Below are positions 26,989 to 36,099 of a DNA stretch of 64,000 nt, one piece after another (the stretch's first letter is position 1; every line of letters begins with the position of its first letter). The notes under the pieces are model-generated. The model made no database searches, was not told the origin of the DNA, and saw only the letters and a program-made list of their open reading frames with translations. The position numbers were made by a program, and so were the translations under genes. Source of the stretch: an uncultured Selenomonadales bacterium (lineage in GTDB: Bacteria > Bacillota > Negativicutes > Selenomonadales > Selenomonadaceae); contig CALFJB010000030.1 in the NCBI GenBank assembly GCA_937877565.1, forward strand, positions 44,737 to 108,736. Reading direction: 5' to 3'.

Positions 26989-28704
26989 TTACGCCATTTC
27001 TTCAGCGTCGTTATCTTCAGCTCTGCAACGTGGGCAAAGACTATTTTCCATTACACTTTCGTGATAATATTCGCCGCAAACATCGCAATATTCATAGTGG
27101 TCGTTACAGCACTCTTCGCAAACTTGAATTTCATGTCCGTTACGGCTATGAACAGTAACTAATGAATTTACATGCACAGTATTGCCGCAATCATTGCAAA
27201 TATCGTAATTATCGTAGCAATCATCACAAACCCAAACTTCATTTCCATTTTCGTTCAAAACGCAATGCATATCTTCTGTAAGGTGTACATCGCCGCAATC
27301 GTTGCACGTACTATAATCATCTTCCAAACACTGCTGACAGATATAATCTCCGTTTATGCGCGTCATTGTGTTATCAGGATAGTAACCTTCACAGTGTGAA
27401 CAATAAGTATAGTTAGCGTCACGACAATCGCCGCAAACTTGAATTTCATTGCCGTAACTGTCATGAACCAAATATAAATCGTCTTCGTCGAAATGCTCAC
27501 CGCAACACTCGCACTCATAACTTTCGCCACAATTTCTGCAATAAAGCCCCTTTGAAGTTTCATCACCACATTTGATACACAAACCGGAATTGCCAACATC
27601 AAAATTTTTACAATCGTCGATATGGTCTAATCTGATACTAACTTTGGCGTCAAAATTGCTGTGTATCCAATCAGCGTAACCACCAAAGCCACAATTTGTA
27701 CCAATATAAATATTATCAGGCATATCTTTGCAGTAGGTATAAGTCTTCCAGCGATTCGGTACGCCTTCAAGTTCTGACAACTCTCTTTGTACCAAATCAC
27801 GGTACAGCGGCGTAATACTTGATGTTCCATGTACTCCGCCGCTACTGTTATACATTCGACTTTGAAGAAGTAAACCGTTTCCGACTTTGTACATAAACAA
27901 CTGCCGCGTAGTTTTACGATTGTTCAAAAGTTCGAGGTCATCAGGATTATCAACCGTAAAAGCTATCATCGTTACATCATCTCTTGCGTAACCGGCACAA
28001 CCGTTGTTGTACTCATAATCTGTGCGATTAAAACTGTGACAGCTAGTCAACATTTCTCCGCGATTATCCCATTTCGGATTCGACATCGTTATAAAATGTG
28101 CCGGATTAATCGAAAGGAAAAGTTTAAAATCGAGCTTCTTGCCCGACAACTCATCAGCAAACTGTGCAAAAAGTCTTGAAAAATTACTCCCTGCCGTTTC
28201 GTTCGTAATACCCAGCGTATCGCACATAGCTTTAAAAATGCGGCTTTTCTTACGATTCGCTCTGTAAGCTTTCGGCGCAAGTTCTTTAATCGCGGCGATA
28301 TAACTGGCTGAATCGTACTCACATGCGTTTGGTTCTGAAAAATAGTTAATCGCATTTGTTACCAATTCGCGGCAGTTGTAAGACATATGCTCATCAAGCC
28401 ACGGTGAAAAGATTTCCATTCCCAAACGATACACGCGAGAATAATCGGGGTCGTGCGTTTTCGTACCATTGATAATGACAGCTTGAAGATTTTCGTCCCA
28501 AGCGGGAGATTTACGGAGCAATTCACGCAAATCTTTTTTCGACTCGGTTGCGTCTTCAGCCAACTGATTAATAAACTCTTCTGAAACGTCATTCAGTACG
28601 CTCACAGCGTCAGTATGCGCTCCGTAGTCTTCGATTGCTTGACGAATGTTGCTGCGGAGCAACATTGTCGTATCAAACAAGCCAATCTGTTCTTGTGAAA
28701 TCAT
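26989..28704 (-). CDS. Large Cys-rich zinc-ribbon phage protein
   Basis: 571 residues. The first ~370 are a folded, mostly helical/beta region (GEMLTSCHSFNRTDYEYNNG, MYNSSGGVHGTSSITPLYRD) of unknown function. From about residue 380 to the end there are about six repeats with paired CxxC motifs (CIKCGDE, CRNCGE, CECCGEHF, CSHCEGYY, CNDCGDV, CDVCGEYY), each likely binding zinc. GGAGG precedes the start. It is the first gene of the leftward early operon, divergent from the 28784 gene. Binding of nucleic acid or protein is inferred from the zinc ribbons. Confidence 0.7.
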   Translation of the reverse strand: MISQEQIGLFDTTMLLRSNIRQAIEDYGAHTDAVSVLNDVSEEFINQLAEDATESKKDLRELLRKSPAWDENLQAVIINGTKTHDPDYSRVYRLGMEIFSPWLDEHMSYNCRELVTNAINYFSEPNACEYDSASYIAAIKELAPKAYRANRKKSRIFKAMCDTLGITNETAGSNFSRLFAQFADELSGKKLDFKLFLSINPAHFITMSNPKWDNRGEMLTSCHSFNRTDYEYNNGCAGYARDDVTMIAFTVDNPDDLELLNNRKTTRQLFMYKVGNGLLLQSRMYNSSGGVHGTSSITPLYRDLVQRELSELEGVPNRWKTYTYCKDMPDNIYIGTNCGFGGYADWIHSNFDAKVSIRLDHIDDCKNFDVGNSGLCIKCGDETSKGLYCRNCGESYECECCGEHFDEDDLYLVHDSYGNEIQVCGDCRDANYTYCSHCEGYYPDNTMTRINGDYICQQCLEDDYSTCNDCGDVHLTEDMHCVLNENGNEVWVCDDCYDNYDICNDCGNTVHVNSLVTVHSRNGHEIQVCEECCNDHYEYCDVCGEYYHESVMENSLCPRCRAEDNDAEEMA

Positions 28705-28741
28705 TGTTTTTACAGCCTCCTTAAGATTATTGGCAAATTAA

Positions 28742-28766
28742 GCAAATGATTTGCGTGACTTATAAT
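28742..28766 (+). promoter_or_regulatory. Divergent early promoter/operator region
   Basis: A perfect palindrome GCAAATGATTTGC (28742-28754) lies before a TATAAT box (28761-28766), with TTAAGC 17 bases upstream as a weak -35. It sits between the divergent genes at 28704 and 28784, a natural place for a phage repressor operator. Confidence 0.5.
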
Positions 28767-28783
28767 GATATGGAGGAAGAAAA

Positions 28784-29119
28784 ATGTTATTAGAAATTCG
28801 AGTTATTGTCGAAGCTCCACAAATTGTTAATGCAATTAATAATCTTGCTAAAGCAATAAATAAGGATAAGGTAAACATTGACGTGGTATCTGAAATCATT
28901 GACACATCGTCTAGTGTTGAGGATACATCAAACGTTAAAATGCCAAAGTATACAGTAAACCAAATTATGGAAGAAGGTGCAAAATTAATGGACGATGGGA
29001 AAGCCAATGAATTGATTCAGCTTTTAAAGTCTTTTGGTATCCAAGCTGTCGTAAATTTAAAGCCGGAACAAATTAACACCTTCGCTGAAGAAATGAAAAA
29101 ATTGGGAGCAAAATTATGA
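28784..29119 (+). CDS. Small phage protein preceding DUF2800 gene
   Basis: 111 residues, with GGAGGAAG upstream. It opens with a strand-helix segment (LLEIRVIVEAPQIVNAINNLAKAI). The C-terminal half is helical (NQIMEEGAKLMDDGKANELIQLLKSFG). It overlaps the DUF2800 gene by four bases (ATGA) and heads the rightward replication operon. Such a small gene is often found in this place in phages of Bacillota; function unknown. Confidence 0.6.
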   Translation: MLLEIRVIVEAPQIVNAINNLAKAINKDKVNIDVVSEIIDTSSSVEDTSNVKMPKYTVNQIMEEGAKLMDDGKANELIQLLKSFGIQAVVNLKPEQINTFAEEMKKLGAKL

Positions 29120-30277
29120 GTAATCATGCATTACTTTCGCCTTCCAGCGCACACAGATGGCTGAATTGTCCATTATCTCCGAGACTTGAGGCAACATTGC
29201 CGGATAAAACAAGTTCATACGCGGAGGAAGGAACTCTTGCACACAGTGTCTGTGAAATTACGGCTAAAAAATATTTCACTCCAATGAAAACAGCTGAATT
29301 TAATCGTGCTATAAAAAAGCTGAAAACTCACGAGCTGTGGAATGATGAAATGATTCAGACGGCAGAAACTTATGTCGGTCATCTTAAAGAAAAAGCAATG
29401 TGCTTTAAAAATGAACCGCACATTGCTTTTGAAGTGAAAGTTGACATATCTGATTACGCGCCCGAAGCGTTTGGACGCTGTGACTGCATTATGTTTGGTG
29501 ACAATACGCTGGTTATTACCGATTATAAACACGGTAAAGGTGTACCTGTTTCAGCTAAAGAAAATCCTCAAATGATGTTATACGCACTGGGAGCATTGAA
29601 ACTTTATCAACCAATATTTGGCAATGCTATAGAAAAAATTAGCGTATGTATTGACCAACCGCGTATTGGCAGTTATGAAACGTGGGAATGTTCCAAAGAA
29701 GACCTTATGAAGTGGGGCGAAGTCGTTAAACAAAAAGCGCAAGCGGCGTTTATGGGTATTGGCGAATATAAAGCAGGAACATGGTGCAAATTCTGTAAAG
29801 CCAACGGAATTTGTAAAGCACAATCAGATAATCAAGTGAGTGCATTTGACGATTTCAAAGAAATTGTAGTCGAAGGCAACACTGATATATTAACGCCTGA
29901 ACAAATGGGCGTAGCACTAAAAAAAGGAGAGATACTTGTTGATTGGTATGAAGCCTACCGCCTTAGAGAAATTATTGAGCGGTGTTGAAATACCCGGATA
30001 TAAAGTTGTCGAAGGTAGAAGTACTCGTGCTTGGACAAATCAAGATGAGGCGTTGGAAACTTTGCAAAACTCCGGCATTGAACGCGCGGCAATTTATGAT
30101 AGTGTTCCGAAAAGTTTGGCACAACTTGAGAAAATGCTCGGCGCGGCAAAATTTACAGAGTTGGTTGGCGAATATGTTTTCAAGCCACAAGGCAAGCCGA
30201 CACTCGCAAATTTCGATGATAAAAGACCCGTGTTTAATGGTGCAGTCGCTGATTTTGCGGCAGTGGTAAAAAATTAG
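29116..30277 (+). pseudogene. DUF2800 nuclease-like protein split by a frameshift
   Basis: The frame from ATG 29116 has the DUF2800 start (SPSSAHRWLNCPLSPRLEA, then SSYAEEGTLAH) and PD-(D/E)XK-like core motifs (DCIMFGDNTLVITDYKHGKG). It ends in a Cys cluster (WCKFCKANGICKA), as in Cas4/YqaJ-like nucleases. It stops at 29988 after WYEAY. The +1 frame continues ALEKLLSGVEIPGYKVVEG to 30277, the family's usual C-terminus. An extra C at 29958-29959 (TACCGCC instead of TACGCC) explains the break. The gene normally precedes DUF2815 in phage replication blocks, as here. Confidence 0.75.
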
Positions 30278-30307
30278 AAGTGTTAAGTGATTTAGGAGGA
30301 AATAATT

Positions 30308-30916
30308 ATGTATAACAATAACCCGACAAGAGTTTTAACAGGCGAAGTAAGACTTTCATATGTAAATCTCGTTACTCCAAAAGCAAATTTGAATGACCCG
30401 AATGGTCAGCCAAAATATTCCGTTACATTGCTAATACCAAAGTCAGACAAATCCGTAAAAGAAAATATTGACTCAAGCATTAACGCCGCTGCAACTGAAG
30501 CAGTAAGTAAATCTTGGGGCGGTGTTCGACCGCCGGTTATGCCTATTCCTATTCATGATGGCGACGGTGTTAGAGAAAACGGTACACCTTATGGCGATGA
30601 GTGCAAGGGCTGTTGGGTACTTACGGCAAGTTCAAAGAATAAGCCGCAGGTCGTACATCAAAGCGATATTATGACGGAACTTTTGCCGCAAGATATTTAT
30701 AGCGGAATGTATGCTCGTGTAACTATCAATTTCTTTGCTTACAATCGCGCAGGTAAACGCGGTATTGGCTGTGGTCTTGGAAACGTAATGAAGACACGCG
30801 AAGGCGAACCGTTAGCAGGAAGTGTTTCGGCAGCGTCAGATTTTGCGGGGATTGGACAAATTCCAAGCAGTCAATCTGATAACGGTATCAATCCATTAAC
30901 AGGGCAGCCGTTTTAA
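30308..30916 (+). CDS. DUF2815 phage ssDNA-binding-like protein
   Basis: 202 residues with GGAGG before the start. TGEVRLSYVNLVTPKA, VTLLIPKSDK and FFAYNRAGKRGIGCGLGNV are typical of DUF2815, thought to be a single-stranded DNA-binding protein of phage replication/recombination modules. Position directly after DUF2800 and before PolA agrees. A terminator follows. Confidence 0.8.
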   Translation: MYNNNPTRVLTGEVRLSYVNLVTPKANLNDPNGQPKYSVTLLIPKSDKSVKENIDSSINAAATEAVSKSWGGVRPPVMPIPIHDGDGVRENGTPYGDECKGCWVLTASSKNKPQVVHQSDIMTELLPQDIYSGMYARVTINFFAYNRAGKRGIGCGLGNVMKTREGEPLAGSVSAASDFAGIGQIPSSQSDNGINPLTGQPF

Positions 30917-30931
30917 TTAACTGAAAATATC

Positions 30932-30974
30932 CAAGTCCCGCAGTCACTATTGGCTGTGATTGCGGGGCTTTTTA
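30932..30974 (+). terminator. Terminator after DUF2815
   Basis: CCCGCAgTCAC and GTGAtTGCGGG arms with a short loop, followed by CTTTTT. Confidence 0.75.
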
Positions 30975-30989
30975 CGGGAGGAAAATTTT

Positions 30990-31499
30990 ATGGTAATTAT
31001 TTCGGCTATTGTCTTCATTGTTGGAATAGCCGTAACATTTTTAGGCGTAATTTTTTCAAACAGAGCTAAAAATCCAAATCTTGAAAACAAAGATTTTTAC
31101 CGAAATTTATCTAAATTGAGTGCTTTTATTGCGGCTGTTTGTTTTGCACTGACAATTTTGTTACCGGTAGGTTTACCGCAATACAAGGTATGGCAACAAA
31201 GTAAAGAAGGCGAAGCAGAACTTGCAAAAGCTGAACAGAATCGACAAATTGCAATTCAAGAAGCTAGAGCTAAAGAAGAATCTGCTATGTCACTTGCGAA
31301 CGCCGAAGTTATCAGAGCGCAAGGCATAGCACAAGCCAACAAAATTATTGGCGACAGCTTGCAGAATAATGACGCTTACATTCATTATCTTTGGATTGAA
31401 GCCCTGCGCGAATCGAAAAGCGATGTAATTTACGTTCCGACTGAAGCCGGAATACCTATAACAGAATCAACGAGATTTTTAAAGAGAAATGAGGATTAA
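30990..31499 (+). CDS. Membrane protein with SPFH/band-7-like C-terminal part
   Basis: 169 residues from ATG 30990 (GGGAGGAAAA upstream). Two membrane helices lie at about 1-22 and 40-62. A coiled region rich in Ala, Glu and Gln follows (EAELAKAEQNRQIAIQEARAKEE, then ANAEVIRAQGIAQANKIIGDSL), resembling the C-terminal tail of SPFH/band-7 proteins. The globular SPFH domain itself is absent. A phage protein of this shape could act at the membrane, but the role is unknown. Confidence 0.6.
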   Translation: MVIISAIVFIVGIAVTFLGVIFSNRAKNPNLENKDFYRNLSKLSAFIAAVCFALTILLPVGLPQYKVWQQSKEGEAELAKAEQNRQIAIQEARAKEESAMSLANAEVIRAQGIAQANKIIGDSLQNNDAYIHYLWIEALRESKSDVIYVPTEAGIPITESTRFLKRNED

Positions 31500-31501
31500 T
31501 C

Positions 31502-32045
31502 GTGAGACATCTTGCGAGTGTTAAAGTAATTCGTGAATTGAATCCCATAACCGGCGCAGATAAAATTGAACGCGCTGTTATAAATTGTTGACGAATCAGA
31601 AATATTTTATCGCGGAGCGTTAGCAGCGAATATCCCTGAATTGTAAAAAAACATTCCACGCGGAACTGTTTTACAAGGTGAGCTTATTGGTTCGGGTATC
31701 GCAGGTAATAAATACAATCTCGAAAACTTTAAAATTTTTATGTTTAATCTGCGTTCAAGTGTAACTAAAAAATTTATTAATCCTGTAGACATGTGCTTAT
31801 ATCTCAAATTGAACGGCTTTGATGTTGTACCTGTAATTCACGAAAAATGGCGTTTAATTGCCGACAAAGATAAATTACTTAAACTTTCGATGGGCAAAAG
31901 TAAATTAAATCCTAAACAACACCGCGAAGGCATTGTAGTTCGTCCGATTAGAGATATTTACGTAGAAGATTTACAAGGATATTTCGTGGACGGCAGATTA
32001 AGTTTCAAAGTTATCAATCCAAAATTTGAATTGAATATTGATTGA
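31502..32045 (+). pseudogene. RNA ligase (Rnl-type) remnant with deletion and stops
   Basis: From GTG 31502 (GAGG upstream), RHLASVKVIRELNPITGADKIERAVIN matches the N-terminus of phage RNA ligases. A TGA and a frame change follow near 31590. In the shifted frame PRGTVLQGELIGSGIAGNKYNLENF and EGIVVRPIRD...GRLSFKVINPKF give the C-terminal ligase motifs, with an in-frame TAA before KNIPRG (about 31644). The N-terminal catalytic Lys region is missing. The product cannot be active. Confidence 0.65.
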
Positions 32046-32060
32046 GAAAGGCGGATTTAA

Positions 32061-32339
32061 ATGATTACAAAGACAGATTTAATCAAAATTATTGCTGAAG
32101 AGGAAAATTTTAAAACTGATGATGTTAAAAAAATTATTAATAAGGCAGTTAGCATAATTGTTCAAAAAGTTAGCGAAGGCGAAAATATAAATATTAAAAA
32201 TTTCGGCACATTTCTTTCCAGAAAGCGTTCAGAACGTAGTGGAAAAAATCCTCGTACAGGCGAACCTATTATTATTGAAGCTCATAAAATTCCATATTTC
32301 AAAGCCGGTAAAGAATTTAAAAAAAGCGTAAACAGATAA
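32061..32339 (+). CDS. HU/IHF-family DNA-binding protein
   Basis: 92 residues with the full HU signature: helical N-terminus with TKTDLIKIIAEEENF, then NIKNFGTFLSRKRSERSGKNPRTGEPI, in which NPRTGEPI is the DNA-intercalating arm. It binds and bends DNA, here probably in phage replication or packaging. AAAGGCGG precedes ATG 32061. Confidence 0.9.
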   Translation: MITKTDLIKIIAEEENFKTDDVKKIINKAVSIIVQKVSEGENINIKNFGTFLSRKRSERSGKNPRTGEPIIIEAHKIPYFKAGKEFKKSVNR

Positions 32340-32639
32340 ACTCACGAAAATTTGCTGAAAGCCGACAAAATTACCTTTTGACGGATGGCGGTTTTCTCTC
32401 AAGTAGACAACCCGAACCAAAGGCTAGAAATAGTCAGGGGCAGAGCATAGCGATTGAAATAATATCGCCACGAGACCGCGCCACGCACGGCAAAAAGCGT
32501 GAAAAGATATGCTGAACTGCAGGGCGACTTGCAGAAGTCAAGATAAAAAGCTTGACGATAACAAAATTGTATTTTTTAGGAAGGTAGCACGTTGGAACGA
32601 CGCAAAACAGGCAGAGGAACGCGAGAGGATTAAACACCA
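32340..32639 (+). other. Gene-free, locally GC-richer stretch; structured or decayed
   Basis: No intact gene is seen. It contains GACGGATGGCGG, a small stem (GCGAT...ATCGC near 32450-32470) and a GC-rich core (CGAGACCGCGCCACGCACGG near 32472-32491). A tiny frame from TTG 32592 with AGGAAGG upstream runs 13 codons to a TAA, then continues in the same frame into the gene at 32640. It may be a decayed gene or an RNA element. Confidence 0.35.
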
Positions 32640-33152
32640 ATGAGATGTTTATTTTGTGGTAAAAAATTTAATCCACGTTTGGAATACCAAAAATATTGTA
32701 GCCGTGAATGTAGCAACCGCGCACACTATGAAAAGCATAAAAGAAATATACGAAGATGGGAAAGATTACGTTACGGAGGCGAGAAAATGAAAATAATTAA
32801 ATTTAGAGGGAAAGACAGTAGCGGTAATTGGCTATTCGGCGGAATCACTGAAGATAAAAAATTCATTACGGATAAATTTATTTTTACTGGCGTAAAACCT
32901 GAAACTGTCGGACAATTTACCGGCTTTTATGACGAAACTAACAAAGAAATTTATGAGGATGACATTGTGAAATTAAATGCCGCGCCCTATCACATTAAAT
33001 GGCTTGAAAGAATTGGCGGTTTTGTAGCTGAAAATACCTTAATGCTTATGACCCTATCAAATTTAGAAAATTACCGTTGTCAAATAGTGGGAAATATCCA
33101 TGACAACCCTAATCTTTTAAATAAATTACAAGCTGATTTTTTGGGAGCGTAG
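32640..33152 (+). CDS. Zinc-finger segment fused in frame to a YopX-family protein
   Basis: 170 residues. The first 49 form a zinc-binding segment (MRCLFCGKKF, YCSRECSNRAHYEKHKR), typical of small phage zinc ribbons. From Met50 (ATG 32787, with its own GGAGGCGAG site) a YopX protein begins: KIIKFRGKDSSGNWLFGG, then FTGFYDETNKEIYEDD and VGNIHDN. Both a fusion and a separately started YopX protein may be made. An in-frame TTG start at 32592 is blocked by TAA. Confidence 0.7.
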   Translation: MRCLFCGKKFNPRLEYQKYCSRECSNRAHYEKHKRNIRRWERLRYGGEKMKIIKFRGKDSSGNWLFGGITEDKKFITDKFIFTGVKPETVGQFTGFYDETNKEIYEDDIVKLNAAPYHIKWLERIGGFVAENTLMLMTLSNLENYRCQIVGNIHDNPNLLNKLQADFLGA

Positions 33153-33156
33153 AAGA

Positions 33157-35151
33157 ATGAAACATTTGAGCATTGACCTTGAAACGTTTTCAAGCGTACC
33201 AATTTTAAAATCAGGTATGTACAAATATGTTCAAAGTTCGGATTTTGAAATACTTTTGATGGCTTACAGTGTAGACAATTCGCCAGTTCAAATTATCGAC
33301 CTTGCACAAGGCGAGAAAATTCCAAAATGGCTACAAGAAGCGATTGAAAGTCCTGAATATATTAAACACGCTTATAACGCAAGTTTTGAATGGTATTGCT
33401 TATCAAGATATTTGAAAGGCAATGAACTTTTGCCGGTCAATCAATGGCGCGACACAATGTTACACGGCTTGTATTGCGGTTTTACAGCGGGATTGGACGC
33501 TACAGGTAAAGCGTTGGGACTTCCTGAAGACAAAAGAAAATTGGCGGTAGGAAAGTTGCTGATTCGCTATTTCAGTATCCCTTGCACTCCAACAAAAAAC
33601 AACGGCGGGAGAACACGAAATTTTCCCAAGCACGACCCTGAAAAGTGGAATTTGTTTAAGGAATACTGCATTGGTGACGTTGTAACCGAAATGGAAATTG
33701 AACATAAACTTTCCAATTTTCCCGTACCTGATGACGTTCAAAAACAGTGGGAAACTGATTTAATAATAAATTCGCGTGGTGTAGCGGTAGATATGGATTT
33801 AGTTCACGGAGCTTTAAATATCGCCAACAGTAGCAGAGAAAAACTTATAAATGAAGCAATTAAAATCACCGGCTTAGAAAATCCAAATAGTGTAGCTCAA
33901 CTTTCAAAATGGCTTGAAACGGAAATTGACGAAAAAATTTCTGATTTACGCAAAGACACGGTTGTTCAAATGCTCAAACGACAAAATCTTACAGGAGCAG
34001 CTGAAAGAATATTGCAAATTCGTCAAGAACTCGGAAAAACCAGCACCAAAAAATATGACGCTATCGAAACTGCTGTATGTACTGATAAACGCGTAAGAGG
34101 TTTGTTGCAATTTTACGGAGCTAATCGAACAGGTCGATGGGCAGGGCGTTTAATTCAAATTCAAAACGTAGCCAGAACATACATTGACGTTAAACAGTTG
34201 CCGCTTGCCAGAGAAATTGTTAAGCGCGGCAAAGGCGATAAGCTTAATATTTTATATGGCTCAGTAATGAATACACTTTCACAGCTTATAAGAACTTCAT
34301 TTGTAGCCGCCGAAGCTAAAACACTTGTCGATGCTGATTTTTCAAGCATTGAGGCGCGGGTAATAGCGTGGCTTGCACAAGAAAATTGGGTACTTGAAGT
34401 TTTCAAAACTCACGGCAAGATTTATGAAGCTACTGCAAGTCAAATGTTTGGTGTTCCGATTGACAAAATTAAAAAAGGTAATCCCGAATATGCACTTAGG
34501 CAACGCGGCAAAGTCGCAACTTTGGCACTAGGTTATCAAGGCGGCGTTGGCGCACTCATTGCAATGGGCGCACTTGATATGGGAATACCCGAAGAAGATT
34601 TGCAAGACATCGTTACAAGGTGGCGGCAAGCTAATAAACGTATTGTTGAACTTTGGTACAAAGTTGAAAACGCTGCAGTATCAGCAATTCAAACGGGACA
34701 ACAGACCGGCGTAAACGGTTTAATTTTCACAAGAGAATTTGACATTGAAAATAATTTGGATTTTTTAACAATTCAACTTCCGAGCGGCAGAAAACTTTAT
34801 TATGCACACCCTGAAATTGATAAAAATCAATGGGGCAGACCTGTCATCTTATATCAGGGCGTTAATCAAACTACCAAGCAATGGACAACACTTGAAACGT
34901 ATGGCGGTAAACTTGTTGAAAATTTGGTTCAAGCAATAGCGCGTGATTGTTTGGCTGTAGCTATTGAAAATCTTGAAAAAGCCGGTTATCAGATAGTTTT
35001 TCACGTTCATGATGAAGTTGTTATTGAGTGTCCAAAAGATAAAGCCGACCTTGATAAAGTCGTTGAAATTATGACATCGCCCATAGATTGGGCGCAAGGT
35101 TTACCTATAAACGCTGATGGCTGGATTGGTGACTTCTTCAGAAAGGATTGA
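33157..35151 (+). CDS. polA: Phage family A DNA polymerase
   Basis: 664 residues. The N-terminus has an RNase D/3'-5' exonuclease start (LSIDLETFSS). The polymerase part shows motif A DFSSIEARVIAWLAQE, a motif-B region QRGKVATLALGYQGG and motif C HVHDEVVIE. No 5' nuclease domain is present, as is usual in phage forms. It replicates phage DNA. It is intact, in contrast to several neighbours, and ends five bases before thyX. Confidence 0.9.
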   Translation: MKHLSIDLETFSSVPILKSGMYKYVQSSDFEILLMAYSVDNSPVQIIDLAQGEKIPKWLQEAIESPEYIKHAYNASFEWYCLSRYLKGNELLPVNQWRDTMLHGLYCGFTAGLDATGKALGLPEDKRKLAVGKLLIRYFSIPCTPTKNNGGRTRNFPKHDPEKWNLFKEYCIGDVVTEMEIEHKLSNFPVPDDVQKQWETDLIINSRGVAVDMDLVHGALNIANSSREKLINEAIKITGLENPNSVAQLSKWLETEIDEKISDLRKDTVVQMLKRQNLTGAAERILQIRQELGKTSTKKYDAIETAVCTDKRVRGLLQFYGANRTGRWAGRLIQIQNVARTYIDVKQLPLAREIVKRGKGDKLNILYGSVMNTLSQLIRTSFVAAEAKTLVDADFSSIEARVIAWLAQENWVLEVFKTHGKIYEATASQMFGVPIDKIKKGNPEYALRQRGKVATLALGYQGGVGALIAMGALDMGIPEEDLQDIVTRWRQANKRIVELWYKVENAAVSAIQTGQQTGVNGLIFTREFDIENNLDFLTIQLPSGRKLYYAHPEIDKNQWGRPVILYQGVNQTTKQWTTLETYGGKLVENLVQAIARDCLAVAIENLEKAGYQIVFHVHDEVVIECPKDKADLDKVVEIMTSPIDWAQGLPINADGWIGDFFRKD

Positions 35152-35156
35152 TATAA

Positions 35157-35783
35157 ATGAAAATAATTGAACCGTCAGTAGAATTGATGACGCCTTTTGA
35201 CGACAACGAAGTTTTAAAATTCATCGAAACCTGCGGGCGCGTGTGTTATCGCTCTGAAAAAAATATCACTGATGACAGTGCGCCACGATTTATTAGAAAT
35301 GTGATTAAGCACGGACACGAGAGCGTTTTAGAACATTTCAGTTGCACTTTCAAAATTATCTGCGATAGAGGCGTTATGTCAGAATTGACACGCCACCGCC
35401 TCGCAAGTTTCAGCATTGAATCAACTCGCTATTGCGATTACAGCGGAAATAAATTCGGCGGCGAATTGACTTTTATTAAGCCTTGTTTTTGGACTGAACA
35501 GGATAACAATTATGCTATTTGGGAAAATCGCTTGCGACTGATTGAAATTGGTTATAAAAATTTGCGTGATAATGGCTGTCCGCCGGAGCAAGCTCGTGCC
35601 GTTTTGTTAAACTCTTTAGCAACAACAATCGTGATGACGGCTAACCTGCGCGAGTGGCGGCACATTTTAAAACTTCGTACAGCCAAAGACGCTCACCCTC
35701 AAATGCGGCAGGTTGCAATTATGATTCTTGATATTTTAAAAGAAAAATTGCCTGTTGTATTTGAGGATATTGGAAATGATTAA
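35157..35783 (+). CDS. thyX: FAD-dependent thymidylate synthase ThyX
   Basis: 208 residues with the ThyX motif RHRLASFSIESTRY (RHRxxSxxxxSxR) and an ESVLEHF start segment. It makes dTMP from dUMP with methylenetetrahydrofolate and FAD, supplying nucleotides for phage replication. Directly after the polymerase gene. Confidence 0.92.
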   Translation: MKIIEPSVELMTPFDDNEVLKFIETCGRVCYRSEKNITDDSAPRFIRNVIKHGHESVLEHFSCTFKIICDRGVMSELTRHRLASFSIESTRYCDYSGNKFGGELTFIKPCFWTEQDNNYAIWENRLRLIEIGYKNLRDNGCPPEQARAVLLNSLATTIVMTANLREWRHILKLRTAKDAHPQMRQVAIMILDILKEKLPVVFEDIGND

Positions 35784-35916
35784 AATTTTTCGGAGAATTA
35801 CCTATCTGATTTTATTTGGCGGATTTACGTTGTTATTTCTTTTTATTGTGATGCTACCGATTAGCTGTTTAGCTTGCGAATATTATTTTTCAAAAAGAAT
35901 ATGGGGAGGTGCTTAA
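35776..35916 (+). CDS. 46-residue single-pass membrane peptide
   Basis: A small gene overlapping the end of thyX (ATG at 35776). It has a basic start (MIKIFRRITYL) and one strong membrane helix (LILFGGFTLLFLFIVMLPIS). No separate ribosome binding site is clear, so translation may depend on coupling. Unknown role. Confidence 0.45.
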   Translation: MIKIFRRITYLILFGGFTLLFLFIVMLPISCLACEYYFSKRIWGGA

Positions 35917-35917
35917 A

Positions 35918-36091
35918 TTGGAAAATGTTTATTCTGTAAAAACGCCACCATTCATCGCGACGACAAATGACCCTAAAGTAATTGAAAGAATCCATACACT
36001 TTTTATCAAAATTGGAGGCTGGGAAAATTTAAAATTCTTGTTTGAAAATCTGATACTACGGAGAACAAGGAATATTGACATTTGCGAATAG
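35918..36091 (+). CDS. Small phage protein, unknown
   Basis: 57 residues from TTG 35918, preceded by GGGGAGGTG. It includes TTNDPKVIERIHTLFIKIGGWENLKFLFENL. The overlap with the VirE frame start suggests coupling. Family not recognised. Confidence 0.5.
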   Translation: MENVYSVKTPPFIATTNDPKVIERIHTLFIKIGGWENLKFLFENLILRRTRNIDICE

Positions 36092-36099
36092 AAGAGGAC

